From contig NZ_CP034248.1 of assembly GCF_003931855.1 (NCBI RefSeq), positions 4,898,001 to 4,962,000 of the forward strand: a DNA stretch of 64,000 bases, written 5' to 3'. Source of the DNA: Paenibacillus lentus (GTDB lineage Bacteria; Bacillota; Bacilli; Paenibacillales; Paenibacillaceae). Below, piece after piece: positions 18,566 to 27,673 of this stretch. Position 1 is the stretch's first letter. Each line of letters opens with the position of its first letter. Below the pieces are notes generated by a model, which saw nothing but the letters and a program-made list of their open reading frames with translations, was not told where the DNA came from and did not search any database. A program made the translations under genes and the position numbers.

Positions 18566-19537
18566 TCAGTCGGTATTGTTATCGTAATGTTTTGCGATTC
18601 CATACGCCATTTCCCGGATCTTGCATTTCAGCTCAATCGGTTCCCGAACCCGAATAGCCGTGCCAAAAGTTATCAGATACATCGGAAGGTACTTGTTCAT
18701 TGTTGGGACATCAAGCAGAAACCGGGCCTCTCGATCGCTCCGTTCATTCAAATAGTGGCGCAGATGCCAGTGGGCGCAAATCGCGTTCAGCGCGTCGGAT
18801 TCTCCCTCAATGCAAATGACCGTCAACGGTCCGTCCGCCTCCCGTTCTCGCTCGGACTGGTCGCGGAGGTAAGTCGACGCAGAAAAATGCAGAGGCTGAT
18901 CAAATCGCAATTCGGTCTGCTCCAGCCATTCGATTCGATCAACACGGAACGTCCGAACCCCCTGAGACCGATGGCAGAATGCGACAGCGTACCATTCATT
19001 CCGGTCATAAGCTAACCCGTACGGATCAAGCTCACGTTCGTAAGCTTGATCCGCATTCGCTTTACGATAGGCGATGCGGACCGTTCTCCCCTCCTTCGCC
19101 GCCTGCTCTAGATCCCTGAGCAACCGAGTGGCGGAAGGCGGACGCGCTGGAACAATCACATCCAAGCCGCTTGTCTGACGGGACAAATCATCGCGCTGTT
19201 CATCATGCAGCCCGTTTTCGACCTTCTTCAATACGCTTTGTAACTCCTCCGTATATGGATAACCTGCGCCTTGCGCAAATTTAAATGCGTCCACAAGCGC
19301 CTTCAGCTCTAAAGAGTTGAAGAACAATGGCGTCTCCTTAAAGCTGTCCAGAATGCGAATCCCGCCATCATGGCCCGATTCTGCGATTACCGGTACACCG
19401 CTGGCACATAATGCATCGATATATCGATACACGGTGCGAACGCTGATCTCTAAACTGTCCGCGATCTGCGCAGCGGTGAGCTTTCTACCGGAGCGCAGCA
19501 TCCAGAGCATGGACAGCATGTTATCCCATTTTGCCAT
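18566..19537 (-). CDS. WYL-domain transcriptional regulator (YafY type)
   Basis: 323 aa. N-terminal winged HTH (LTAAQIADSLEISVRTVYRYIDALCASGVPV), then a WYL domain (YRKANADQAYERELDPYGLAYDRNEWYAVAFC ... RTFRVDRI). WYL domains bind nucleotide or nucleic acid ligands. ATG 19537 has GAGGGGG upstream. Target unknown. Confidence 0.87.
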   Translation of the reverse strand: MAKWDNMLSMLWMLRSGRKLTAAQIADSLEISVRTVYRYIDALCASGVPVIAESGHDGGIRILDSFKETPLFFNSLELKALVDAFKFAQGAGYPYTEELQSVLKKVENGLHDEQRDDLSRQTSGLDVIVPARPPSATRLLRDLEQAAKEGRTVRIAYRKANADQAYERELDPYGLAYDRNEWYAVAFCHRSQGVRTFRVDRIEWLEQTELRFDQPLHFSASTYLRDQSEREREADGPLTVICIEGESDALNAICAHWHLRHYLNERSDREARFLLDVPTMNKYLPMYLITFGTAIRVREPIELKCKIREMAYGIAKHYDNNTD

Positions 19538-19606
19538 CGCAATCCCCCTCTTTTCCTTCCTCAAATTAAGGGAACTAAATACAAATCAGATCGAGTGACC
19601 CATGTT

Positions 19607-21031
19607 TCATTTCACTGCTGGAATCAATGTGGACCAAGACGATCCATTCACCGTTCCTGTGAACCGATAAACGGGCTGATAATACCCTTTTGAATCGTAG
19701 GTATAGGTTAGTTCATATTCGTCCACATTCAGTTGGTCGCCATTTTCCAAGTCATTGTAAACATAAAAATTACCCTTGGCAACCTCCATATAGGCTTGAG
19801 CCGGACTAATAATTTCAATTTTACTTACAAACTTGTTCTCTTGCATGGAGTAAAATAAGCTATGTGGAATTTGATGTTCTCCGGAGGGTACAATCATTAC
19901 CATTCCACTTGCGTAATCGCGATTTCCTCGAGCGATGTCTGCGATGGACTGCTCAATATCCCAACGGATCGTATCTTCATTTTGTGTGCTGAATACAGCA
20001 TTTGGGGGTAATATGCCGCTGGAAAGCATCAAGCTTTCATAATACTCTCCATGCCTGAATAATTCCTCCTGCTCCATCGGGCCGCTTCCGTCACCTTCGG
20101 TTGATAGCGACCATCCGCCATCCCTGACAGCGTAATTAAACGTATATTCCTTTCCGTCATCGCTAACAAGTATCCATATGCGGTTAAATCCATCCATGCG
20201 CATACCACCCTGCTGCTGTAGATCAAAAGTGCGCTTTGTCAGCTCTGCCATCTCTTTTCCATATTTAAGATTATGGATTCGACGGTTGGAATAAAGAGAT
20301 ACCGGTTCGGCCTCGGTTGGTAAATCAGCGTTAAGCGTTACTTTAACATCACTCATGTCTTGCGCAATTGCCGGACGAATGGACAGGTTGCCAAGCTCTT
20401 TCATATTGTAGACAAACAAAGCTCCGGCAAAAAGAAGGGCAAAAAATAGCGGTATACTGAGCGCCTTCCATGCGGAACTGACCGCGATCTTTCGTTGTTC
20501 AACGATGTCTAGGATTGCGCTCATCACGAAAAATCCCGCCATACTTCCAAGTGTGTTGTGTAAAATATCGTCCAGTTCAAAAATACCCCTGCGGCTCAAC
20601 ATCTGAATACACTCAATCCCCAGCGTAATCAGAAGCGACAGAAGCAGAACGGGAACAAAGCGGCGCGTTGTTTTGTTAAGAAGCGGTAGCAGGAAGCCGA
20701 GCGGAGCGAACATCAGCATGTTAAAAATAATCAACTGCCATTCCTGTAACGACCATTGATTCCATGCATTCACATAACCGCTGAAGAGCCGGAAATTAAC
20801 CCATCCCTCATAATTAGCGCCCCTGCTGAATGTCGTTAATACCATAACCACAACACACCAAGCCAGAATCAGGAAGATTGCGATAACCTGCCTGGCGGTT
20901 ACATTTCTTCTCCCACCTCTCTTTCGATATAAGGCGTAGGATAAATACGAGACCCCGATGAACACCAATGCTGTGATCAGCGCCGTCGGCAAAATCGGCA
21001 ACAGTCTGTCGATGATTCCTTGTAAATCCAT
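19607..21031 (-). CDS. VanZ-like membrane protein with extracytoplasmic C-terminal domain
   Basis: About 474 aa. Five hydrophobic segments in the first 210 residues, with FNMLMFAPLGFLLPLL and IECIQMLSRRGIFELDDILHNTLG typical of VanZ. The last 260 residues are soluble, beta-rich and unassigned. VanZ of teicoplanin resistance is the family prototype; most chromosomal relatives have unknown roles. ATG 21031 has GGAGGG 7 nt upstream. Confidence 0.8.
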   Translation of the reverse strand: MDLQGIIDRLLPILPTALITALVFIGVSYLSYALYRKRGGRRNVTARQVIAIFLILAWCVVVMVLTTFSRGANYEGWVNFRLFSGYVNAWNQWSLQEWQLIIFNMLMFAPLGFLLPLLNKTTRRFVPVLLLSLLITLGIECIQMLSRRGIFELDDILHNTLGSMAGFFVMSAILDIVEQRKIAVSSAWKALSIPLFFALLFAGALFVYNMKELGNLSIRPAIAQDMSDVKVTLNADLPTEAEPVSLYSNRRIHNLKYGKEMAELTKRTFDLQQQGGMRMDGFNRIWILVSDDGKEYTFNYAVRDGGWSLSTEGDGSGPMEQEELFRHGEYYESLMLSSGILPPNAVFSTQNEDTIRWDIEQSIADIARGNRDYASGMVMIVPSGEHQIPHSLFYSMQENKFVSKIEIISPAQAYMEVAKGNFYVYNDLENGDQLNVDEYELTYTYDSKGYYQPVYRFTGTVNGSSWSTLIPAVK

Positions 21032-21139
21032 GGATAAACCCTCCAAATTACGACTTGGTTAATGAAGCTGACATTTCTACAACGAAATACTGCACCCTTT
21101 ATTTCACCCGAATCGTAAATTTATAAGCGAAAAATGAGG

Positions 21140-21184
21140 ATACACGCAAAAAAGAGCCTCAGATTAATCATCTGGTTAGGCTCC
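21140..21184. terminator. Terminator-like hairpin
   Basis: AAAAAAGAGCCT ... AGGCTC with inner AGAT/ATCT pairing. Confidence 0.5.
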
Positions 21185-21263
21185 TAAGCTAATAAAATAA
21201 CGTTGCATCTTCTTTATTTTTATTTGTTACTCATTGCAATCCAGTACCCCAGCATAATCGCCA

Positions 21264-22112
21264 TTAACTATGGTCATAGATCATATAGCCCTGCCCTGCC
21301 TCGAACTCGATAAATCCTGCCATATGCCGGGTTTGATACTGGATGTTTTGTTTGCTACCCATCATAATAATATTACGAAGATCCCTATCCCCTTCAACGG
21401 GTAAGGCAAAACACTTGGTATAAGGAAACACTTCACTAAGCGTGCTATGTATCGCATTCATCCATGAATCCTGCTCGCCTCTGCCCATAAGATTCATGAT
21501 TAGTGAACCGGGGTGCTCCAGCTTGCTAGCCGCCATGTGAAAAAACTCGCTGGATAGTAGATGGGTAGGCGTGCCCTTAGCCGAAAATGCATCCAAGACC
21601 ACATAATCATAGACATGCGGCGGCTCGTTCTCCAATAGCTCCCGACCATCGCCTACTCTCACATTATCTTTGGAATATCCAAACCACTCCCGGCTAATAT
21701 CTACGACCGCTTGATCTAACTCCGCCACATCAAACGTTTTATCCGCAAAATGTCTAGAGAGTGTCCCAATCCCATGTCCAATTAAAAATACGCGTTCAAA
21801 TGAGGCTTGGTTATATTCCATCAGATGACAGATGGCCCGGGGGTATTCCAGCACGACTCGCTCCGGATTAGCCATATCCATGGCTCCTTGTACCGCTTCC
21901 TCCGAAAACTGCAGCACGCGAAAAGTTCCCTTCTCTCCATCCAGTTCCACAGCTTCATATACGGCAACCTCGTGACCTTGGCTAAAGGTCTTATACAACA
22001 GTTTCAAGTGCTCTGATTCCCTTCTATGTTGAATTGAAATGCTATTAGTGGTCTTCATTACAGCTATATCACTGTTACTGCTCCCTTGCAATATCCATTC
22101 GAGTGTAGTCAT
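21264..22112 (-). CDS. Spermidine-synthase-like SAM-dependent enzyme
   Basis: 282 aa. Rossmann core with VFLIGHGIGTLSRHFA, acidic strand-2 end FDVAELDQAVVDISREWF, VRVGDGRELL and YDYVVLDAF, matching the polyamine aminopropyltransferase/methyltransferase fold. The glycine motif GHGIG is less canonical than GGGDG of true spermidine synthases, so the substrate may differ. Confidence 0.72.
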   Translation of the reverse strand: MTTLEWILQGSSNSDIAVMKTTNSISIQHRRESEHLKLLYKTFSQGHEVAVYEAVELDGEKGTFRVLQFSEEAVQGAMDMANPERVVLEYPRAICHLMEYNQASFERVFLIGHGIGTLSRHFADKTFDVAELDQAVVDISREWFGYSKDNVRVGDGRELLENEPPHVYDYVVLDAFSAKGTPTHLLSSEFFHMAASKLEHPGSLIMNLMGRGEQDSWMNAIHSTLSEVFPYTKCFALPVEGDRDLRNIIMMGSKQNIQYQTRHMAGFIEFEAGQGYMIYDHS

Positions 22113-22274
22113 AGTAATGGCGCTCCGTCTTTGTTCCCAAGCTCAGTAATTCAACGCTAAGCGAGAAGGGGAAAATAATGGGGCAAATCTATTCAGACGA
22201 AACTAAACAACCAGTCACCGTTAGTATTTCGGCAACTGGCTGTTTAAATCAAGGGGGTTAAATTTCTCTTATTC

Positions 22275-22775
22275 CTATTCAAAAAATTCATCATCTTCAA
22301 ACAAACCTTTTTGTGGAGTTACTTCTAATCCCTGTTGTGGCTCTAATTGCATGATTACCTTTCCTGATGTCTTTTTACCAACCCATTTAATTGCGCTATC
22401 CCCTTCAGGTATAGATAACACAATCTCCTGATCACCTTCCCCCTCCCAAAGTGTGTGGATCTCACTGCCCCCATTGACTTGAATTATTTTAAATTTATCT
22501 TGCTTTGCAGTTCCACTAATTGATATTTTCGTTGTTACATCAGAGGTAGTGTGTAAATGCCATACCGTATATAATCCCGAAAAACCCGAAAATTTGATAT
22601 TTGCCTCTTTTTCGGTAACATTGCCTAACTTTCTTGCAAAACTGTAACTGTCTCCCGAGTCCATCATCCGAGCATCATCATAGAAAATATTTTCTTGCTC
22701 CATTGTTCTATTATCACATCCTCCAAGCCAAAGCATAAGCATAGCTAGGAGTAAGATCTTTATCCACTTATTCAT
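22275..22775 (-). CDS. Small lipoprotein, hypothetical
   Basis: 166 aa. Signal MNKWIKILLLAMLMLWLGGC with lipobox LGGC. The mature region is beta-rich, polar, no recognised domain. AAGGAG lies upstream of the ATG. Function unknown. Confidence 0.7.
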   Translation of the reverse strand: MNKWIKILLLAMLMLWLGGCDNRTMEQENIFYDDARMMDSGDSYSFARKLGNVTEKEANIKFSGFSGLYTVWHLHTTSDVTTKISISGTAKQDKFKIIQVNGGSEIHTLWEGEGDQEIVLSIPEGDSAIKWVGKKTSGKVIMQLEPQQGLEVTPQKGLFEDDEFFE

Positions 22776-23068
22776 ACAAATTTATTTCTCCTTATCTAAT
22801 TAAGTATCGATTACTCTGCAACATAAAATTTAGAATAAAATATAGATATTGGTGATAATTTCTGAAACTCGAAACACATTATATAATGGAATCATTTGTA
22901 AATATATCAAAAAAGTCACTCTTCGATTGAGGAACTCCCAGCTGGTCTCGTCATACTGGATGATAGACTCGTTTTCGCCCACGAGTTGAATCACAACGTA
23001 CCCGGCGTAAGCTTTCAATATGCTTTAGACGAGTCTTAGTTTCAATCCAGTGGCAGCAACTTCCACAA
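22776..23068 (-). pseudogene. Remnant of a VgrG-like spike gene
   Basis: An open stretch of 62 codons (22830-23018) reads IIQYDETSWEFLNRR, matching the signature FIVQYEETDWEFLKRLAS present in every VgrG-like protein of this island. Sequence on both sides no longer codes. It lies just past the hairpin that ends the first DUF6809 gene. This marks the left border of the island. Confidence 0.5.
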
Positions 23069-23120
23069 TAAAAAAGCTTGTTCCCCCCTCCTACATTTAG
23101 GTAGAAACAAGCCTTTAGTA
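23069..23120 (-). terminator. Terminator-like hairpin after the first DUF6809 gene
   Basis: AAAAAAGCTTGTT ... AACAAGCCTTT inverted repeat; related hairpins follow the other two DUF6809 genes. Confidence 0.6.
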
Positions 23121-23167
23121 ATTACAGTTTTTTCTAGTGCACATTATCGAATGGAACAATTTAATAA

Positions 23168-23446
23168 CTAATATTCATTCCGTGCCGCATATACTTCTGT
23201 CATCATTAGTGCACCAAGCTGGAATCCATGAATAAAAGAAACTTCAGCATATATTGAAGAAGACCTGCTTCGCAGATCAAGTAATTCTTCAAGCTGACTA
23301 AATTCTGTTGCCGATAACTTCATCTCCCACGTTTTTATGACTTCGGATATTCTCCGATTTAATGCACGGTATTCGGGATCAGTTGGCACAATCGTTTCTA
23401 CGGGGCGAACGTCTCCACAATACAACGCTTTTAAAATACTTCTCAT
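23168..23446 (-). CDS. DUF6809-like protein, copy 1
   Basis: About 92 aa. MRSILKALYCGDVRPVET at the N-terminus, PEYRALNRRISE, then a helical region ending HGFQLGALMMTEVYAA. Two paralogues occur at 35669-37769 and 60581-60868. Function unknown. ATG 23446 follows GGGAAGAGGG; the longer frame to 23545 has no ribosome site, and the paralogues also begin MxSxLxAL. It diverges from an XRE regulator gene, as do both paralogues. Confidence 0.75.
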   Translation of the reverse strand: MRSILKALYCGDVRPVETIVPTDPEYRALNRRISEVIKTWEMKLSATEFSQLEELLDLRSRSSSIYAEVSFIHGFQLGALMMTEVYAARNEY

Positions 23447-23737
23447 TTCCCTCTTCCCTTCAATTGAATTACGACTTCTTGAAAGAAAAATTAGCACATG
23501 AAGCAGTTCACGGTAAAAAACATTTCTTTTAAAGAGCCATCCCATTTTCTTTTGTTATTCATCTTATTTCAGTCACTCTCGATAAGAAAACTCCTGCTTC
23601 AAAGTAGGTACGGGCCCCATGTCATACTTCCAGCTTAATTTTGATATTTCGTCCCACCCTTCATACAGATTTCAATTATCTTTCGAATTACTCGCAGTCT
23701 CTTTTTGGTGTAATTATTCATGATAGTCCCACCGACC

Positions 23738-23785
23738 GTTACGTTGTAACGTCACACAATTAATTATATGACGTTACAACGTAAC
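23738..23785. promoter_or_regulatory. Operator between DUF6809 copy 1 and its XRE regulator
   Basis: A perfect 17-bp inverted repeat, GTTACGTTGTAACGTCA (23738-23754) and TGACGTTACAACGTAAC (23769-23785), in the divergent promoter region. Probably the binding site of the adjacent XRE protein. Confidence 0.65.
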
Positions 23786-23848
23786 AGTCAACGATTTTTT
23801 ATTAATTCATGGTATATTGTTTTATATAGGGTTTTGGGAGGACTATTA

Positions 23849-24052
23849 ATGAAAATCAAAATTAAGTTACAACAACTTCTAGATGAACGAGATATTTCTC
23901 AACGCCAGTTTGCCATTATGGTTAATATGCGTCCTGGAACAATAAATGCCCTTTGCAGAGGAACCACAGACAGAATTTATATCAGCACTTTAGAACAGAT
24001 ATGCACAGCATTAAATATACATATTCATGAATTAATTGATATGGAAGATTGA
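23849..24052 (+). CDS. Small XRE-family regulator, unit 1
   Basis: 67 aa, almost only a helix-turn-helix: LDERDISQRQFAIMVNMRPGTINALCRG, then ISTLEQICTALNIHIHELI. ATG 23849 has GGGAGG 7 nt upstream. It is transcribed away from the DUF6809 gene across the operator at 23738-23785. Confidence 0.82.
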   Translation: MKIKIKLQQLLDERDISQRQFAIMVNMRPGTINALCRGTTDRIYISTLEQICTALNIHIHELIDMED

Positions 24053-24100
24053 GCGTCTCTCCTATAAGATATACTGGGCCCGTTAAGGCTCTAAATATCT

Positions 24101-24141
24101 AAGCACATTCCCACTTGCCCTTGAGTAGGAATGTGCTTTTT
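24101..24141 (+). terminator. Terminator of XRE unit 1
   Basis: AGCACATTCC ... GGAATGTGCT followed by TTTTTTT. Confidence 0.8.
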
Positions 24142-24387
24142 TTGGGGATGCCAAAATCAAAAGGAGGAAGAACCAAGGGGCAAGTAAGGGAAGAGAACTG
24201 TAGAAATGCTCAGATCTATCAGAAAGTTACCATATGATGTACTTTAGGTTGCAAACACAAAAATGGCTCATCCCTAACTAAGTGGAATAAGCCTATAAAC
24301 CATATTGTGAAAATGATTTTAAACGGGTAAATTTCCCTACAGTGTAGAATTGATTAGCTAAAACCAACGCTTTTTAATATACTTGTC

Positions 24388-25666
24388 GGGTCTGTCAAGA
24401 ATTTTGTGTAAACGAATGTAGAGGGTGATGCTTAGAGGGGGACTCCGCCCCCTACCTCAAGTACTGACCCACGCGATCAGGGAAGAAAACCGAAAACTGT
24501 AGCAGCATTTGTCCCCAGTTCTGAACACGGCCCGTCCACTTCCGTACAACGTCCATTGTGGATAAGTACAGCATTTTAAGGAGAGCCTCGTCGCTCGGAA
24601 AGATGCTTTTGCCTTTCGTCACTTTGCGCAATTGACGGTGATAACTCTCGATCATGTTCGTGGTGTAGATCAACTTGCGAATTTCCGGCGGGTACTTGAA
24701 GAATGTAGCGAGCTCGCTCCAGTTGTTGCGCCAAGAACGGATGATCAGTGGATACTTTCTGCCCCACTCCTCCTCAAAGCGATCTAGCTCCACAAGCGCC
24801 GCTTCTTCGGTTGCTGCTTTGTAGATCGGCTTCAGATCGGCCGTCACCTTCTTCAAGTCCTTGTAGGACACGTAGCGCGTTGAATTACGGATTTGATCTC
24901 TGTAGCGGGATAACAAGCGCTTATCGCTTGCGAGAAACCGGTTAGATTATCGACACACGTAATGAGAATGTCTTGTACGCCGCGGTTTTTTAACTCGTTC
25001 AAGACATTGAGCCAGAACTTGGCCGACTCGTTTTCGCCAATCCACATGCCTAGGACGTCTTTGTTCCCGTCCAGATCGATGCCGATGACCATGTAAGCCG
25101 CCTTGTTGACAATAGCTCCGTCTTGCTTCACTTTGAAATGAATGGCTTCGAGAAAGACGACGGCATACCCACTCTGTAGCGGCCGATTTTGCCATTCCTT
25201 GACCATAGGGATAACCTTGTTTGTCACGTTCGAGATCAGTGTCAGGGAGACTTCGATGCCATACAACTGCTATAGATGATCTTGAATTTCACGCGTGCTG
25301 ACGCCCTTCGCATAAAGCGCAATGATCTGTTCCTCAATGCCTGTGACATTGGACTGGTGCTTCTTCACCACAAGCGGTTCAAACTCGCCTAAACGATCAC
25401 GGGGTACGAATATTTCTTGCTCACCATACTCACTGACGACAGTTTTCTTGCTTTTGCCATTACGGCTGTTTGACGTCGCTTTCGCCGTGATGTCGTGCTT
25501 GGCATAGCCCAGATGTGTTTCCATCTCCGCTTCGAGCATCTCCTGGATTGTTTCTGCAAACAGGTTCTTTAATGCGTTTTGAGCATCCTGTGCCGTTCCA
25601 GATTATTCTCTTTAATGAAGTCGCGTAACTGTTGTTTCGTCCAAAGTCCCATGTATTCTCCCAACC
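24388..25666 (-). mobile_element. Decayed IS256-type element, right end missing
   Basis: Nearly identical to the intact IS at 49728-51084. The left terminal repeat GGGTCTGTCAAGAATTTTGT is present at 24388, but identity stops at about 25665 and the right terminal repeat is gone, so a deletion fused the element to an EndoU-toxin relic. It cannot move by itself. Confidence 0.88.
24452..25650 (-). pseudogene. IS256-family transposase, disrupted
   Basis: Compared with the intact 416-aa copy at 49792-51042 it has at least three lesions: a deletion of about 19 nt near 24897 that shifts the frame, a CAG to TAG nonsense change at 25270-25272, and a 1-nt deletion near 25598. The pieces retain Transposase_mut sequence such as YAVVFLEAIHFK and TTNMIESYHRQLRK. 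Confidence 0.9.
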
Positions 25667-25975
25667 TTACACCATTAACTTCAATATCGGCTTGATATAC
25701 ACCGAACTCATTAGGTGGCTCAATATTACCGACGATTTTACCATACTATTTGGTATTCCTTCATAATAAAGGATATTATCATTTCCATTTTTGAGTATTT
25801 CACCATCAAAAATATGATTTAATCCATTTTCTTTAGTACCTTGCTTAAAGTTTTCAGTATTCTGTAAACTATCAAGCCACCTCTTTTTCTCTATAGCTTC
25901 AAACATTGGATTCTTGGATTCCCACGGGTTACCCTGTTTACTTGTCGTATCTTTTACTTCTGTCTACAGTAACTT
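25666..25975 (-). pseudogene. Relic of a toxin C-terminus with EndoU nuclease domain
   Basis: Reads KKRWLDSLQNTENFKQG and HIFDGEILKNGN, the same domain as the intact copy at 63514-64000. It then shifts frame (nucleotide match to the later GVYQA... segment continues near 25673-25740) and is cut off by the IS256 remnant, losing the C-terminal FFPKEWTPQQV part. Upstream linker TEVKDTTSKQGNPWESKNP is preserved. Non-functional. Confidence 0.78.
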
Positions 25976-26004
25976 AGCGTTTTCAAAAACTATGAGGAAG
26001 CGCG

Positions 26005-26095
26005 AACATAACAAGAAGCAGGTCAATCATGGTAGTATCTGACCATAACTAACCTGCTAAATGTAACGGCTTAACGTTAAAAAACTATAGTATTA
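26005..26095. repeat. Dispersed repeat B, copy 1
   Basis: About 90 bp around GCAGGTCAATCATGG ... TGACCATAA-T-ACCTGC, a hairpin, followed by TAACG and an AT-rich tail. Related copies lie near 39597-39700 and 61494-61600. Nothing else is seen in 25976-26236. Confidence 0.6.
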
Positions 26096-26236
26096 ATGTG
26101 CGTACAAACTTGTATTATTTATCATATAATTGTGGATTATTAAGAAACCACAACACGGGCGGCTAGCTTGATTGTAGCCGTTGTTGGTTGTGTTCAACGA
26201 TTTTTCTTTTTCTTTATTTGTTGGCTCAGACTATTC

Positions 26237-27259
26237 TTAATGTCCGTATTCTTCCTCCACAGCTTTATCTCCACAAAAATGATAAAATTTTTCTAACAAC
26301 TCATCAATATTTTCTTTTCGAGCTATCTTCGCAAGCCATTCTTCCGGGATTCCTTCCATTTTATAGTTCATTCCTGCTAAGGCCCCCGTGATAGCCGCAA
26401 CCGTATCTGTATCCTCACCTAAATTCACTGCTTTTAAAACGGCCTCACGATATGAATTAGTACTCCCCAAACACCAAAGTGCGGCTTCTAAAGTATGCAC
26501 CACATATCCACTTGAAAAAATCTCATCAGGAGGCAATAAAAAAAAGTTTTCATCGAATATTCTGGAGTAGTGCTGCAATTCTTTTCGGTAGATATGCTCA
26601 TCTTCAAAATTTTCATCGAAAAGCTTTTTTATTTCCCATCTTGATTCTTCTGGAGAGTTATTGTAATAGAGCCTAATTAAAAACTCAATATAAATAATCG
26701 AACCAACTATAGAACGAGGGTGTGCATGAGTAATTTCTGTATATTTTTTTATTGTATGAACTTTTTCCATAAAATTAAAATTGTTAAACAGAATAAATAC
26801 TAGGGGTGCAATTCTCATCAGAGCACCGTTACCATTGTCATATTGTTGTGTACCCCCACATTCTGAAGGAGCACTCCCTAATTTATACTTAGTAATCGCT
26901 TCACTAGTTGTCCTTCCAATATCAAACATTTGATTGTGTGGTGTCCAGTTACCTCTATCACGATATTGAACAAATTTTCTCATTAATCCTTCTTCGTCAC
27001 TTTTTTCAATAATGTTTTCAATCAAGCATAACGTTAATGAAGTATCATCAGACCAAGTTCCCGGTGGTTGATTATACGTCCCATATCCAGTTACATCGCT
27101 GATTTGAAAAGTTCCTCTTTTTTGAAATTCAACTGGGACTCCGAGCATATCCCCGATGACAGCTCCGTACAACGTGGGAAGTACTCTCTTTTTTACAGCT
27201 AACCTCAGAAAAATTTCATTATCATCTTGCCATCGATCGATCATTCTTTTACCATTCAT
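26237..27259 (-). CDS. ADP-ribosylglycohydrolase family protein (possible orphan immunity protein)
   Basis: 340 aa. Complete ARH fold signature: GAVIGDMLGVPVE, the magnesium site TWSDDTSLTL, NGNGALMRIAP, THAHPRS and the second metal site GEDTDTVAAITGALAG. These enzymes remove ADP-ribose from proteins or metabolites. Its place inside a toxin-immunity island suggests defence against an ADP-ribosyltransferase toxin, which is not present here; that role is inference. An IS110 element sits 12 nt upstream of the start codon, beyond the proximal GGTGGAG ribosome site. Confidence 0.85.
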   Translation of the reverse strand: MNGKRMIDRWQDDNEIFLRLAVKKRVLPTLYGAVIGDMLGVPVEFQKRGTFQISDVTGYGTYNQPPGTWSDDTSLTLCLIENIIEKSDEEGLMRKFVQYRDRGNWTPHNQMFDIGRTTSEAITKYKLGSAPSECGGTQQYDNGNGALMRIAPLVFILFNNFNFMEKVHTIKKYTEITHAHPRSIVGSIIYIEFLIRLYYNNSPEESRWEIKKLFDENFEDEHIYRKELQHYSRIFDENFFLLPPDEIFSSGYVVHTLEAALWCLGSTNSYREAVLKAVNLGEDTDTVAAITGALAGMNYKMEGIPEEWLAKIARKENIDELLEKFYHFCGDKAVEEEYGH

Positions 27260-27573
27260 TTACTCCACCTACTCCCACTATAAATTAATATTTTCTCGCT
27301 CTTTCTCACATTTCCTTAGAATTTTAACATTGACTACCTCGAGAGGTGGATATAACGGGAAGTTTATTGAATTTATTTCCTTTCAGCAGTGTGCGGGAAC
27401 AGAGATTGGAATGGATTTTCCAAAAAAAAGTGGTTTCCGTATGATCGCACCTTGGATATCCACAACACTTCCTTGATGGTTTACCCTCCCATGTCACACG
27501 GGGTCTATGCCCTTACATTCCTTCGTTCTACCTCTCAAGGGGTGGACGCCGTTTCTCGCTCCTTTACTGGGTC

Positions 27574-27673
27574 GTTGCCCTTATGGAATAGTTCCTGCGG
27601 CTGATCCGTGCTTCCATTGTCTCTGTATTGATCCTAAGCATATAGTGAGTCTATCGACCTGAACGTGATTGAT
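27574..27673 (-). ncRNA. Candidate bridge RNA donor-guide region of the IS110 element
   Basis: Non-coding end just after the transposase. The plus strand at 27585-27595 reads GGAATAGTTCC, 10 of 11 bases identical to the element's right terminus GGAATAGCTCC; TATAGTG at 27641-27647 is the reverse complement of CACTATA at the left terminus. A minus-strand transcript could thus pair with both ends, as bridge RNA donor loops do. The same bases occur in all three copies. Not proven. Confidence 0.4.

Noticed and set aside
27389-27604. 71-codon plus-strand ORF in the IS110 non-coding end
   Set aside because: It overlaps the candidate bridge RNA region, and its conservation is explained by the near-identity of the IS copies.
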